In this document: piece after piece, positions 7,314-14,654 of the stretch
Position numbering within the stretch: the stretch's first letter is position 1
Layout: each line of letters starts with the position of its first letter
Assembly (NCBI GenBank): GCA_044866075.1
Contig: JBIOTQ010000060.1
Coordinates: forward strand, 1-29,843
Length of the DNA stretch: 29,843 nucleotides
From: JBASRP01 sp044866075
GTDB taxonomy: Bacteria; Actinomycetota; AC-67
Direction: 5' to 3'
Position numbers and translations under genes: made by a program
Notes under the pieces: model-generated
What the model was told of the DNA's origin: nothing
Seen by the model: only the letters and a program-made list of their open reading frames with translations
Databases searched by the model: none

Positions 7314-7659
7314 GGCTGACGAGCTGGAAGTAGTTGTTGTCGGGGTCCGAGAACGTGCAGACCCACATGTCCATCGACTCCTCCGGCTTGTAGGGCTCCT
7401 GCACGACGGTGGCGCCGGCCTTCTTGAACTTCTCGAAGCCGGCTTTCACGTCCGGGGTCTCGATGTTCCAGAGGATGCGCCCGGGCGACGTGTTCTTGCC
7501 CTTGATCTGGTCGTGGAAAGAAACCGTGACGCCGCCGGTTCCTATCTGCCAGCCGAAGAAGTCGCCTTCCTCCCACGTCGGCTCGCCGAAGATCTTCGCG
7601 TAGTAGTCCTTCAGCGTCTTCGGGTCCTCGGATCCGATCAGGATGCTGTTCAGATTCAT
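7297..7659 (-). CDS. VOC-family (glyoxalase/bleomycin-resistance-like) protein
   Basis: A 120-residue single VOC module. It begins MNLNSILIGSEDPKTLKDYYAKIFG, a typical beta-alpha start, and ends TFSDPDNNYFQLVSP, where the last strand carries the usual DPDGN-like turn and a Glu/Gln metal-ligand position (here Gln in YFQL). Such proteins dimerise to bind a metal and small substrates, including toxic electrophiles or antibiotics. AAGGAGG sits 4 bases before the ATG. The start overlaps the stop of the DHFR-like gene (ATGA at 7656-7659), so it is the third gene of the MFS-reductase-VOC operon. Confidence 0.88.
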   Translation of the reverse strand: MNLNSILIGSEDPKTLKDYYAKIFGEPTWEEGDFFGWQIGTGGVTVSFHDQIKGKNTSPGRILWNIETPDVKAGFEKFKKAGATVVQEPYKPEESMDMWVCTFSDPDNNYFQLVSPMPAQ

Positions 7660-8258
7660 GATCCCTCCTTCACGACGCGGAACCACAGATGTGTCACGGC
7701 CGGGGAGTCGACGGAGCGCGTCTTCTCCAAGTGAACGCCGTCTTCCATGTGAGTGAACAGCGGGACGCCTCCACGGAGGAGAACCGGAACGAGGTCGATC
7801 TGGATCTCGTCGAGGAGTCCGGCGTTCATGAACTGTTGGATCGTGTTGGCGCCGTAGACCATGACGTCCTTGCCGCCCGCTTCCTTCCGTGCTTGAGAAA
7901 GAACGCTCTCGATCCCGTCCGTGACGAATGTGAACGTCGTCCCTCCCTTCTTGATCTCTCGCTCCCGCTTCCTATGCGTCAGCACGAAGACCGGACGGTG
8001 GAACGGCGGGTCGTCGCCCCACGGTTCCTCGGCCTCGTCGAACATCCGCCGGCCCATCACGAAGGCGCCGGCGCGGTTGAAGGTTTCCTTCATCACCTCG
8101 TCATCCTGGTTCCGCTCGCCACCGTCGAGGCCGTGGGGTTCACGCCAGCTCGCGAGACCGATCATCCACTCGTGCAGCCGGTCGATGTCGGTCGCGATCG
8201 GGCCGGCGATGTACCCGTCGAGCGACATCGACATGTTCGCGAACACGGTGGCGGCCAT
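7656..8258 (-). CDS. Dihydrofolate-reductase-like / RibD C-terminal domain protein
   Basis: 200 residues of the RibD_C/DHFR-like reductase family common in actinobacteria. Landmarks are ANMSMSLDGYIAGP at the N-terminus, GAFVMGRRMFDEAEEPWGDDPPF in the middle, and GGKDVMVYGANTIQQFMNAGLLDEIQIDLVPVLLRGG toward the end. The family binds NAD(P)H; true folate reduction is not implied. The purine-rich GGGAGAGGAGAG just upstream supports the ATG. It begins 39 bp after the MFS stop and overlaps the VOC start, so the three are one operon under the promoter at 10013-10039. Confidence 0.88.
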   Translation of the reverse strand: MAATVFANMSMSLDGYIAGPIATDIDRLHEWMIGLASWREPHGLDGGERNQDDEVMKETFNRAGAFVMGRRMFDEAEEPWGDDPPFHRPVFVLTHRKREREIKKGGTTFTFVTDGIESVLSQARKEAGGKDVMVYGANTIQQFMNAGLLDEIQIDLVPVLLRGGVPLFTHMEDGVHLEKTRSVDSPAVTHLWFRVVKEGS

Positions 8259-8297
8259 CTCTCTTCTCTCCTCTCCCGTCGCTGCCGGGCGAATCCT

Positions 8298-9923
8298 TCA
8301 GCACTCCGCGGGGGCGGATTCGACGAAGCGCCGCACCGGGACGCACTTCTCATCGACCGCGGCGGTGACGGGTTCCTCCTCCCCTTCCACGCCGGGCTTC
8401 GCGGTCCGCAGCAGCGTCAGAACGAGCACGGCCAGCAGGATGGACCCGATCACGCTGATGGTCGCCGCCACGTGGAGCCCTTGCGTGAACGCGTTGCGAG
8501 CCGTCTCGACGAGCTCCGTCCCGAGCCGTCCCGGAAGCGATCCCGCCGCTTTGATCGCGCCCCCGAGCGTGTCCTTCGCAGCGCTCGCCGCGTCCAGAGG
8601 GATGGCGGACGTGACGGCGCCTGACATCGCTCCCCGGTAGATCGCGACTCCGATGCTGCCGAAGATCGCGATCCCCAGCGCGCCGCCGAACTCGGCCGAC
8701 GTCTCCGAGAGACCCGCGGCGGAGCCGGCTCGTTCCGGCGGCGCCGATCCGATGATCAAGTCGTTCGTCAGCGTGAATAGCGGCGAGGTGCCCATCGACA
8801 GCAGCACGGATCCCACCGCGATCACGAGGAAGCTCGAGTTCGCATCGATCTGCGTGAAGACGCCGAAGCCGAAGGCCGCGACGACGAGCCCGCCGGCCAT
8901 CACATACGCGTGGCGCACGCGGCGCGCGATCACGGGGGTTAGGTTCGAGCCGACCACGAACGCGAGCGCCCAGGGCAGCGTCCAGAGCCCCGCCTCGAGG
9001 GGCGACAGCCCGTGAACCAGCTGCAGGTATTGCGGGAGGAACAGGAAGCCGCCGAAGACCACGAAGATTCCGAACCCGTACGTCGCGAGCGACGCGCTGA
9101 ACGACGGCGCCTTGAACAGGGCCAGATCGATGAACGGATCCGCCAGCCTCTTCTGCCGGCGCACGAAGACGTACGCGAGAACCAATCCCGCGACCATGAA
9201 CGACACGGCGAGAACGCTCACCCCGTTCTGCGCGATCTGCTTCAGCCCGAAAATGACGGCCAATACCGCGGAGAGCGACAGCCCGGCGCTCGGGAGATCG
9301 GGCCGCCCCGCGCTCGGGTCCTTGTATTCGGGAAGAAGTCGCGGCCCGAGGATCAGCAGCAGGGCCATCACCGGCACGGCGAGCAGGAACACGGCGCCCC
9401 ACCAGAAGAATTCGAGAACGACGCCCCCGAGCAGTGGACCGATCGCCGCGCCGGCTGAGAACGAGGTGATCCAGATGCTGATGGCGACCGTGCGCTGCTG
9501 CGGGTCGAGGAACATGTTGCGGATCAGCGAGAGCGTGGACGGCGCCAGCGTTGCACCGGCGATGCCGAGAAGAGCGCGCGTGGCGATGAGCATCTCGGCG
9601 CTCACCGAGAAGGCGGCGATCACGGATGCCACGCCGAACGCCGAGGCGCCGATCATGAGCAACCGTCGCCGGCCGATCCGGTCGCCGAGCGTGCCCATGG
9701 TGATGAGCGACCCGGCCACCATGAACCCGTAGATGTCGATGATCCAGAGCAGCTGGGAGCTACTCGGCTTGAGGTCTTCGCTGATGGCGGGAACCGCGAG
9801 ATGCAGGACCGTGAGGTCCATCACGTAGAGGACGCACGCGATGGCGATGACGCTCAGACCGATCCACTCTCTACGGCCCGCCTTCGGGGGGATCACTGCC
9901 TGATCCGTGGTCACCGCGCTCAC
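8298..9923 (-). CDS. MFS drug:H+ antiporter, DHA2 (EmrB/QacA) family
   Basis: A 541-residue major facilitator with about 14 predicted membrane helices, the size and layout of DHA2 multidrug exporters. Visible landmarks are a first helix reading VIAIACVLYVMDLTVLHLAVP, the loop motif GTLGDRIGRRR, and the helix-5 motif TSFSAGAAIGPLLGGVVLEFFWW. The last 40 residues form a cytoplasmic tail with a Cys second from the end. GTG 9923 has GGAAGGG upstream. It should export small toxic molecules using the proton gradient. It is the first gene of the MFS-DHFR-VOC operon, and a strong ECF-type promoter lies about 90 bases before the start, back to back with the sigma gene's promoter. Confidence 0.92.
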   Translation of the reverse strand: MSAVTTDQAVIPPKAGRREWIGLSVIAIACVLYVMDLTVLHLAVPAISEDLKPSSSQLLWIIDIYGFMVAGSLITMGTLGDRIGRRRLLMIGASAFGVASVIAAFSVSAEMLIATRALLGIAGATLAPSTLSLIRNMFLDPQQRTVAISIWITSFSAGAAIGPLLGGVVLEFFWWGAVFLLAVPVMALLLILGPRLLPEYKDPSAGRPDLPSAGLSLSAVLAVIFGLKQIAQNGVSVLAVSFMVAGLVLAYVFVRRQKRLADPFIDLALFKAPSFSASLATYGFGIFVVFGGFLFLPQYLQLVHGLSPLEAGLWTLPWALAFVVGSNLTPVIARRVRHAYVMAGGLVVAAFGFGVFTQIDANSSFLVIAVGSVLLSMGTSPLFTLTNDLIIGSAPPERAGSAAGLSETSAEFGGALGIAIFGSIGVAIYRGAMSGAVTSAIPLDAASAAKDTLGGAIKAAGSLPGRLGTELVETARNAFTQGLHVAATISVIGSILLAVLVLTLLRTAKPGVEGEEEPVTAAVDEKCVPVRRFVESAPAEC

Positions 9924-10012
9924 CTCGCCCTTCCGGGTTTCTCATCAGGAACGTCGGACCGAACGACGCTATTTCGACATCCCTGACCTGCGTTTTTCGG
10001 TTCCGTATGGAT

Positions 10013-10039
10013 AGACGAGCGGCTCGCCGGAAACTCATC
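10013..10039 (-). promoter_or_regulatory. ECF promoter of the MFS-DHFR-VOC operon
   Basis: On the minus strand: GATGAGTTT (10039-10031), 14 bases, GTCT (10016-10013), then AT. It is identical in both elements and in spacer to the promoters of the sigma gene and the STAS gene. Transcription would start near 10005 and leave an untranslated leader of about 80 bases before GTG 9923. Confidence 0.75.
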
Positions 10040-10051
10040 GGCCGGCCCGGC

Positions 10052-10078
10052 GATGAGTTTCGGGCCCTCGCTCCGTCT
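10052..10078 (+). promoter_or_regulatory. ECF promoter of the sigma-factor gene (autoregulation)
   Basis: GATGAGTTT (10052-10060), 14 bases, GTCT (10075-10078), then AG. Its upstream element lies back to back with that of the MFS promoter, which produces a perfect 11-bp inverted repeat (10030-10040 with 10051-10061). The leader to ATG 10179 would be about 95 bases. A TATGAT box at 10139-10144 could be a second, housekeeping -10 element. Confidence 0.75.
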
Positions 10079-10178
10079 AGGAGGGTAGTGGCCGGCCCCG
10101 CGGCAGAGCGAGCGGCAATCGGCGTCCCACAGCTGGCCTATGATTGCCGCCGAACGGCGCGACGAGGAGAACCCGCGA

Positions 10179-11192
10179 ATGGCTGATCTCACCACAACCG
10201 ACGACCGCATCCGGAGCGAAACGACGCTCGACCCCCGCGAGCTCGAGAGCCGTCTGGAGCAGCACCGCATCGAGCTGACCGCGTACTGCTACCGCATGCT
10301 CGGCTCCGGGTTCGAGGCCGAGGACGCCGTGCAGGAGACGCTCCTGCGGGCGTGGCGAAACTTCGATCAGTTCGAGGGACGGTCGTCGTTGCGATCGTGG
10401 CTGTATCGCATCGCGACGAACGTCTGTCTCGACATGTTGAGCGGCGCGCAGCGCCGCGCGCGCCCGATGGACCTCGGAGCGCCGCAGACGGGCGAGCTCC
10501 GCGCGGGCGAGACCCTCCCGGAAACAACGTGGATCCTCCCGATCCCGGAAGGCCACGTGGTGGACCTGACCGCCGACCCCGCCGACCTCGCGGTCGAGCG
10601 CGACAGCATCCGGCTCGCGTTCATCGCGGCGCTCCAGCACCTACCGCCGCGGCAGCGCGCGGTTCTGATCCTGCGCGAGGTTCTGCACTGGAAGGCGAAC
10701 GAGGTCGCCGCGCTCCTGGAAACGAGTGTGGCGTCCGTCAACAGCGCGCTGCAGCGCGCCCGGGCGACGCTCTCGACGGTCGACGTCGCCGCCACCGAGC
10801 CGATCGAACCAACCGACGAAGAGCAGCGCGCCCTTTTGGCCCAGTACGTCGAGGCCTTCGAGCGCTACGACCTCGAGGCGCTGACCTCGCTCCTGCAGAA
10901 GGACGCGACCTGGTCGATGCCGCCGTACCCGATGTGGCTGCAGACCCACGCGGACATCGTTACCTGGTGTCTCGGCCCCGGCGCCGCGTGCCGCGGCTCG
11001 CGTCTCATCCCCACGGTCGCGAACGGGATGCCGGCGTTCGGTCAGTACCGGCCGAGCGGTTCGGGCGGCGCGTTCGAGCCGTGGTCCCTCCAGGTGCTCG
11101 AGGTGAAGGACGGCGTGATCTCAGGGATCAGCTTCTTCCTCGACACCGAGAGGCTCTTCCCTCTGTTCGGTTTGCCGCCGACCACCACCTAG
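10179..11192 (+). CDS. ECF sigma factor with C-terminal SnoaL-like domain (SigG/TIGR02960-like)
   Basis: 337 residues. Region 2 includes HRIELTAYCYRMLGSGFEAEDAVQETLLRAW and RSWLYRIATNVCLDML. Region 4 includes LPPRQRAVLILREVLHWKANEVAALLETSVASVNSALQRAR. The SnoaL-like tail begins near residue 225 (LLAQYVEAFERYDLEALTSLL) and carries the family-typical MPPYPMWL and a closing FPLFGLPP. ATG 10179 is chosen because GAGGAG lies 10 bases upstream; an in-frame ATG at 10140 has no such site. Its promoter is identical to those of the divergent MFS operon and of the STAS gene that overlaps its 3' end, so these are its likely targets. The tail probably controls activity instead of a classical anti-sigma factor. 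Confidence 0.92.
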   Translation: MADLTTTDDRIRSETTLDPRELESRLEQHRIELTAYCYRMLGSGFEAEDAVQETLLRAWRNFDQFEGRSSLRSWLYRIATNVCLDMLSGAQRRARPMDLGAPQTGELRAGETLPETTWILPIPEGHVVDLTADPADLAVERDSIRLAFIAALQHLPPRQRAVLILREVLHWKANEVAALLETSVASVNSALQRARATLSTVDVAATEPIEPTDEEQRALLAQYVEAFERYDLEALTSLLQKDATWSMPPYPMWLQTHADIVTWCLGPGAACRGSRLIPTVANGMPAFGQYRPSGSGGAFEPWSLQVLEVKDGVISGISFFLDTERLFPLFGLPPTTT

Positions 11193-11393
11193 GTCGCTCT
11201 CCGCGCGCAGGATCTCTCGCAGTCCCGCGAGGGCGAGCAGCTCGAACAGCTCGTCCGGCGCCTCGCGGAGGCAGATACATCCCCCGAGCCCCAGCGCGGC
11301 CAGCTGCAGGCGCGCGAGCGCGTCGACCGTGGCGAGCCCGATCGGGCCGCGCACGACGACGACGATCGGATCCGGCTCACCGGACGAGGACAC
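11121..11393 (-). CDS. Short STAS-domain protein
   Basis: 90 residues of the STAS (sulfate transporter / anti-sigma-factor antagonist) fold. It has a first strand PIVVVVRGPIG, the helix TVDALARLQLAALGLGGCICLREAP, then ELFELLALAGLREIL. It lacks the conserved phosphorylatable Ser of SpoIIAA-type antagonists in an obvious DSSG motif. AAAGGAG lies 7 bases before GTG 11393. The last 72 bp run antisense into the 3' end of the ECF gene. The same ECF promoter precedes it, so it is probably a regulon member and may modulate signalling, perhaps feedback on the sigma factor (inference). Confidence 0.78.
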   Translation of the reverse strand: MSSSGEPDPIVVVVRGPIGLATVDALARLQLAALGLGGCICLREAPDELFELLALAGLREILRAESDLGGGRRQTEQREEPLGVEEEADP

Positions 11394-11425
11394 GCGTCGA
11401 CTCCTTTCGCTCTCGGCCGTAGTTG

Positions 11426-11452
11426 AGACTGGCCGGACGGGGAAAACTCATC
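11426..11452 (-). promoter_or_regulatory. ECF promoter of the STAS gene
   Basis: On the minus strand: GATGAGTTT (11452-11444), 14 bases, GTCT (11429-11426), then CA. This is the third exact copy of the bipartite element. The expected start point is near 11418, about 25 bases before GTG 11393. Confidence 0.75.
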
Positions 11453-11519
11453 TGTCGTGTCGCGCGACGGTCCGCCAGCCGATAGCCTGCGTTGCTCGTA
11501 AGCGTCGAGAGGGGCGCAT

Positions 11520-12371
11520 TTGCCGACCGCAGAAGAACTGATCGAGCTAGGCCGCAAGCACCTCCGGCGGCACATCGCCAACTTCAGCCGCGTCGGCGAC
11601 GAGCGGGACCAAGCCCGGGAGCTCCTCGAGTACGCCGCCGGCGAGGCGATCGACGACGGCATCGAGGTCGACGCGCGGACGCTGCGGCGCTACGAGCGCT
11701 ACCTCGAGCGCCGCGCGACCGGCGAGCCGGTCCCGTACATCAGAGGCTACGAGGATTTCTACGGACTCAAACTGGCTGTGAAGCCGGGAGTCTTCATCCC
11801 CCGCGACACGACGCAGTTCTTGGCGAGCCAGTCCGTGGCTCGCTTGCGCGGCCGGAAGTCACCCGTCGCAGCCGACCTCGCAACCGGGGTGGGGGCGGTC
11901 GCGCTCGCGATGGCCCACGCCGTGCCGGCCGCCGCGGTGTACGGAACCGATATCTCGCCCCTCGCCGTCCGACTCGCCCGCGCCAACGCGCGCGTTAACG
12001 GCCTGGCGAACGCTCGGTTCGCGGTGGGGAGCATGTTCGACGCGCTCCCGGCCAGCCTCCGCGGGTCCTTCGACCTGATCGCCAGTCATCCGCCCTACGT
12101 GTCGAACGAAGAGCTCGGCGACCTGCCCGCCGAGACGACCTTCGAGCCGACCGGCACCCTGACCGACTCGTCGCCCGACGGCCTCGGCTTGGTTCGACTG
12201 TTGATCGACCACGGCCGCCGCTGGCTGAAGAACGACGGCTGGTTGCTGATCGAGATCGCCCCGGATCTCGCGCGCAAGATCAAGTCGATGCTCGTGCGTG
12301 CGGGCTACCGCGCCGTGAAAAGCACGCGCGGGATCTCTGAGTATTCGCGCGTCCTGGTCGCGAAGCGCTAG
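11520..12371 (+). CDS. PrmC/HemK-like SAM-dependent methyltransferase with altered active-site motif
   Basis: 283 residues starting at TTG behind GAGAGGGG. An N-terminal helical domain (about 1-75) is followed by GEPVPYIRGYEDFYGLKL and FIPRDTTQF, then a Rossmann methyltransferase domain with motif I ADLATGVGAVALA (118-130) and GTDISPLAV. The layout is that of PrmC/HemK (glutamine N5-methyltransferase on release factors), but two key motifs differ. The NPPY substrate motif reads HPPY (190-193), and the family PRPxTE reads PRDTTQ. The substrate may therefore not be a release-factor glutamine. It converges on the membrane-protein gene, overlapping it by 4 bp. Confidence 0.82.
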   Translation: MPTAEELIELGRKHLRRHIANFSRVGDERDQARELLEYAAGEAIDDGIEVDARTLRRYERYLERRATGEPVPYIRGYEDFYGLKLAVKPGVFIPRDTTQFLASQSVARLRGRKSPVAADLATGVGAVALAMAHAVPAAAVYGTDISPLAVRLARANARVNGLANARFAVGSMFDALPASLRGSFDLIASHPPYVSNEELGDLPAETTFEPTGTLTDSSPDGLGLVRLLIDHGRRWLKNDGWLLIEIAPDLARKIKSMLVRAGYRAVKSTRGISEYSRVLVAKR

Positions 12372-12820
12372 GGCCGCGCCCGGCTCCGAGCGATCAGGAG
12401 AACGACGAACGTCGCCGCCCAGATGACGGCGAGGACGACGACGAACGCGGGCAGGGCGTTCTCCGGGAGAACGGTCGGGTTCCCCGTCGGCTCGCCGAGC
12501 TGCAGGACGACCGGCAGCGAGCCTGCCGCGACGAGTGCGGTCATCACGAGCGCGGCCTGGAGCGGTGCCCGGTAGGGACGGCGCACGCGGCGGAGCAAAC
12601 TGGCTGCGACGGCGAAGACCACCGGCGCGACGGCGAGATCATGGAACAGGGCTGCGCCGACGAACCATGCGCCCCATTGCGGCGGGCGGGTGAATGACGC
12701 ATCGACGATCACCCCGCGGATCCCGATCACGATCAACGCCCAGCCGATGAGCACACAGGTCCAGAAGATCCGGCGGTTGCCGACCGGATGCGGAGCCTGG
12801 GGGGCGGGGCGCGCGGTCAT
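12368..12820 (-). CDS. Small integral membrane protein, last gene of the molybdoenzyme operon
   Basis: 150 residues with about four hydrophobic helices (WTCVLIGWALIVIGIRGVIV; FVGAALFHDLAVAPVVFAVAA; ALVMTALVAAGSLPVVLQL; AFVVVLAVIWAATFVVLLIA). The ATG overlaps the stop of the upstream molybdopterin gene (ATGA at 12817-12820), which fixes the start and implies coupled translation. I do not recognise a named family. A His in the second helix could touch a cofactor, so it may be a membrane partner of the oxidoreductase (inference). Confidence 0.78.
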   Translation of the reverse strand: MTARPAPQAPHPVGNRRIFWTCVLIGWALIVIGIRGVIVDASFTRPPQWGAWFVGAALFHDLAVAPVVFAVAASLLRRVRRPYRAPLQAALVMTALVAAGSLPVVLQLGEPTGNPTVLPENALPAFVVVLAVIWAATFVVLLIARSRARP

Positions 12821-14001
12821 GGCAGTCGCACGGTCATCCGTGAGACCCACTTCGTCTGCATCACTCCGGGCCTATTGGGTCCGATCAGGCGCGCGGGGTA
12901 CCCGTGCTCGATATCGAGCGGGCCACCGTTCGCTTCGAGCGCGAGCAACGTGTCGCGGTCGCGTGCGTGGGAGCGGTTGAGTGTCGACGCGCGGTACTGG
13001 CCGCTCCGTTGGAGGGACTCGACGACGACCTCGGCGTCCGGCGGCGCGCCAGCCTTGTCGAGCAGCTCGCGGACGCGCACACCGCGCCAGCGCACGCCGG
13101 CACTCCAGCCCTCGACGCACGAAATCGGGAGCGTGGCGTCGTGTTGCGGCATTGCGCGTAGTTCCTGGAGCGAGAGCTCGAGCGGACGCGCGACGTCTCC
13201 CTCGACACGCAACCGCCACGCGGGATCGCGCGCGCTTGCGAGGACACCCGCCTGGCGCGCGGTCTTGTTGATCGGGAAGCCCTGTGGGCCGACGTCGGGA
13301 CGGCGCGGCGCGAAGAAGGCGAACCTGCGCAGCGGACCGACGGTTTGGCCGGCGGTCGTCACCGCCAGGAACCCGACGACCGACGCCACTGCAGCGACGA
13401 AGCCACGGCGCGATAATCCTTCGCCGGCGGGCTCCGGGAGGTCCGGACTCCGGCGCGAAAGCGCCACACGCGTTCGCGTGGCCTTCGCACCGACGTGAAC
13501 GACCAGCGACCCGATCGTTATCCACGCACCCCAGAAGTGCCCGGGAGGAAAGAAAAATCCCCAGGGCCTCCAGAACGCGATGTTGCCGAGGCCGGTGAAC
13601 AGCATGAACGTCGCGCCGCCGACGAGCGGCAGCAGGCTGATTCGCTCGACGGCGTGCGTGATGTCTTCGAGCGGCGGCCAGCGCCACAGCGTCGGGTAGA
13701 CCGTCCACAGCTTGGCGAAGAGGAGCGGGATCGACGCGACGCCCGTCGTGACGTGTATCCCTTGTGTCACGCGATACAGCCCGGCCGGACGCGACGGCCA
13801 GCGGAACCACGAGGGCGGATGCTGGATGAGATGCGACAACAGTCCCGTTAGGAAGCAGAGGCCGAACGTCACGCCAAGAGCGAGACCGAGGATCGCGGCC
13901 AGCCGTTCGGTGTGGAGACGCGACGTGAACGCGCCTTCCTTGAGCGGTCCGACGCGCAGCCGCGGCGCGAGCGCGTCGAACCGGCGGCCGAGATTCGTCA
14001 C
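12817..14001 (-). CDS. Polytopic molybdopterin-dependent oxidoreductase with internal Tat motif
   Basis: 394 residues in two parts. The N-terminal 175 residues hold four membrane helices (about 33-57, 83-103, 121-141, 157-175) with His57, His61, His83 and His169 available as possible haem ligands, like a cytochrome b561/ferric-reductase module. A fifth helix (199-219) follows a twin-arginine motif, SRRGF (197-201). Residues about 240-394 form a sulfite-oxidase/YedY-type molybdopterin domain with ISCVEGWS, where Cys295 is the expected molybdenum ligand. The catalytic domain should lie outside the membrane. Related five-helix Tat/Sec proteins are known in actinobacteria. The next gene upstream ends 6 bp away. 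The physiological substrate is unknown. Confidence 0.88.
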   Translation of the reverse strand: MTNLGRRFDALAPRLRVGPLKEGAFTSRLHTERLAAILGLALGVTFGLCFLTGLLSHLIQHPPSWFRWPSRPAGLYRVTQGIHVTTGVASIPLLFAKLWTVYPTLWRWPPLEDITHAVERISLLPLVGGATFMLFTGLGNIAFWRPWGFFFPPGHFWGAWITIGSLVVHVGAKATRTRVALSRRSPDLPEPAGEGLSRRGFVAAVASVVGFLAVTTAGQTVGPLRRFAFFAPRRPDVGPQGFPINKTARQAGVLASARDPAWRLRVEGDVARPLELSLQELRAMPQHDATLPISCVEGWSAGVRWRGVRVRELLDKAGAPPDAEVVVESLQRSGQYRASTLNRSHARDRDTLLALEANGGPLDIEHGYPARLIGPNRPGVMQTKWVSRMTVRLP

Positions 14002-14007
14002 CCCACG

Positions 14008-14646
14008 TCACCCCGCGAGGCGCGACGCCGGCAGCGCGGCGACGGCGCCGGCGAATCTTGTCCAGTTGGCATCAGCCGCTACCGCGTACGCGTCGGCGAT
14101 CCGATCGACGTCGCGCAGCACGGGGAGGCGCGCGGTTCGGAGCCCCAGCGTCCGGAGTCGGCGGGCCTGCGACTCCCCCGTGCGCGCGGTGCTCATCGGA
14201 ACGCCCATGAACGCGCGCGCGTCCGGCCGCCGGAGTCCGGCCGCCCACCAACCTCCGTCGCTCGCCCCGCCGAGAACGGCGTCGATCTGCGGCCGGGCCA
14301 GGAGCGCGATCGCGTCGTCGAGGATCGCCGGCGTGACCTGCGGAGTGTCCATGCCGATCAGCAACGTGGGGCCACCGGCGTCCGCGAATGCAGCCGCGAT
14401 CCTCTCGTCGAGCCCCGACCCACGCTGTCCGATGACCTCCACCGCGGGCGGAAGCCAGCGACCGGGATCACCGTCCAGCGCGAGAACGACGCGCGCAGCG
14501 GCGGAACACAGCGCCGCGTCGAGCGTGTCCTCGAGGGCGGCCTCGGCGAGGCCGGCCGCTTCGCCCGGCGTACAGGGCGGACAGAGCCGCGTTTTGCACC
14601 GCCCCGGGATGGGCGCCTTAGCGAGGACGATGACGCTCGTTCGCAT
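14008..14646 (-). CDS. TIGR04282-type glycosyltransferase-like protein (DUF2064)
   Basis: 212 residues with the family signature LAKAPIPGRCKTRL at the N-terminus, a nucleotidyltransferase-like middle (VVLALDGDP) and LLIGMDTPQVTP, where the acidic residue would bind a metal-nucleotide. The family has a GT-A-like fold and is often paired with a GT2 enzyme, as here (called transferase 1 of the rSAM/selenodomain and arsenosugar contexts). No radical-SAM gene is nearby, so an arsenosugar role is not supported. It starts at ATG 14646, 8 bp after the GT2 stop, and the molybdoenzyme follows 6 bp later. Confidence 0.88.
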   Translation of the reverse strand: MRTSVIVLAKAPIPGRCKTRLCPPCTPGEAAGLAEAALEDTLDAALCSAAARVVLALDGDPGRWLPPAVEVIGQRGSGLDERIAAAFADAGGPTLLIGMDTPQVTPAILDDAIALLARPQIDAVLGGASDGGWWAAGLRRPDARAFMGVPMSTARTGESQARRLRTLGLRTARLPVLRDVDRIADAYAVAADANWTRFAGAVAALPASRLAG

Positions 14647-14654
14647 GAGCCGCC

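Noticed and set aside
10030..10061. The 11-bp inverted repeat as an intrinsic terminator
   Set aside because: There is no T run on either side and it lies between divergent starts; two back-to-back ECF promoters explain it fully.
14008..14646. Arsenosugar biosynthesis cluster
   Set aside because: The TIGR04282-type transferase can be linked to that pathway, but no radical-SAM ArsS-like or arsenic methyltransferase gene is nearby.
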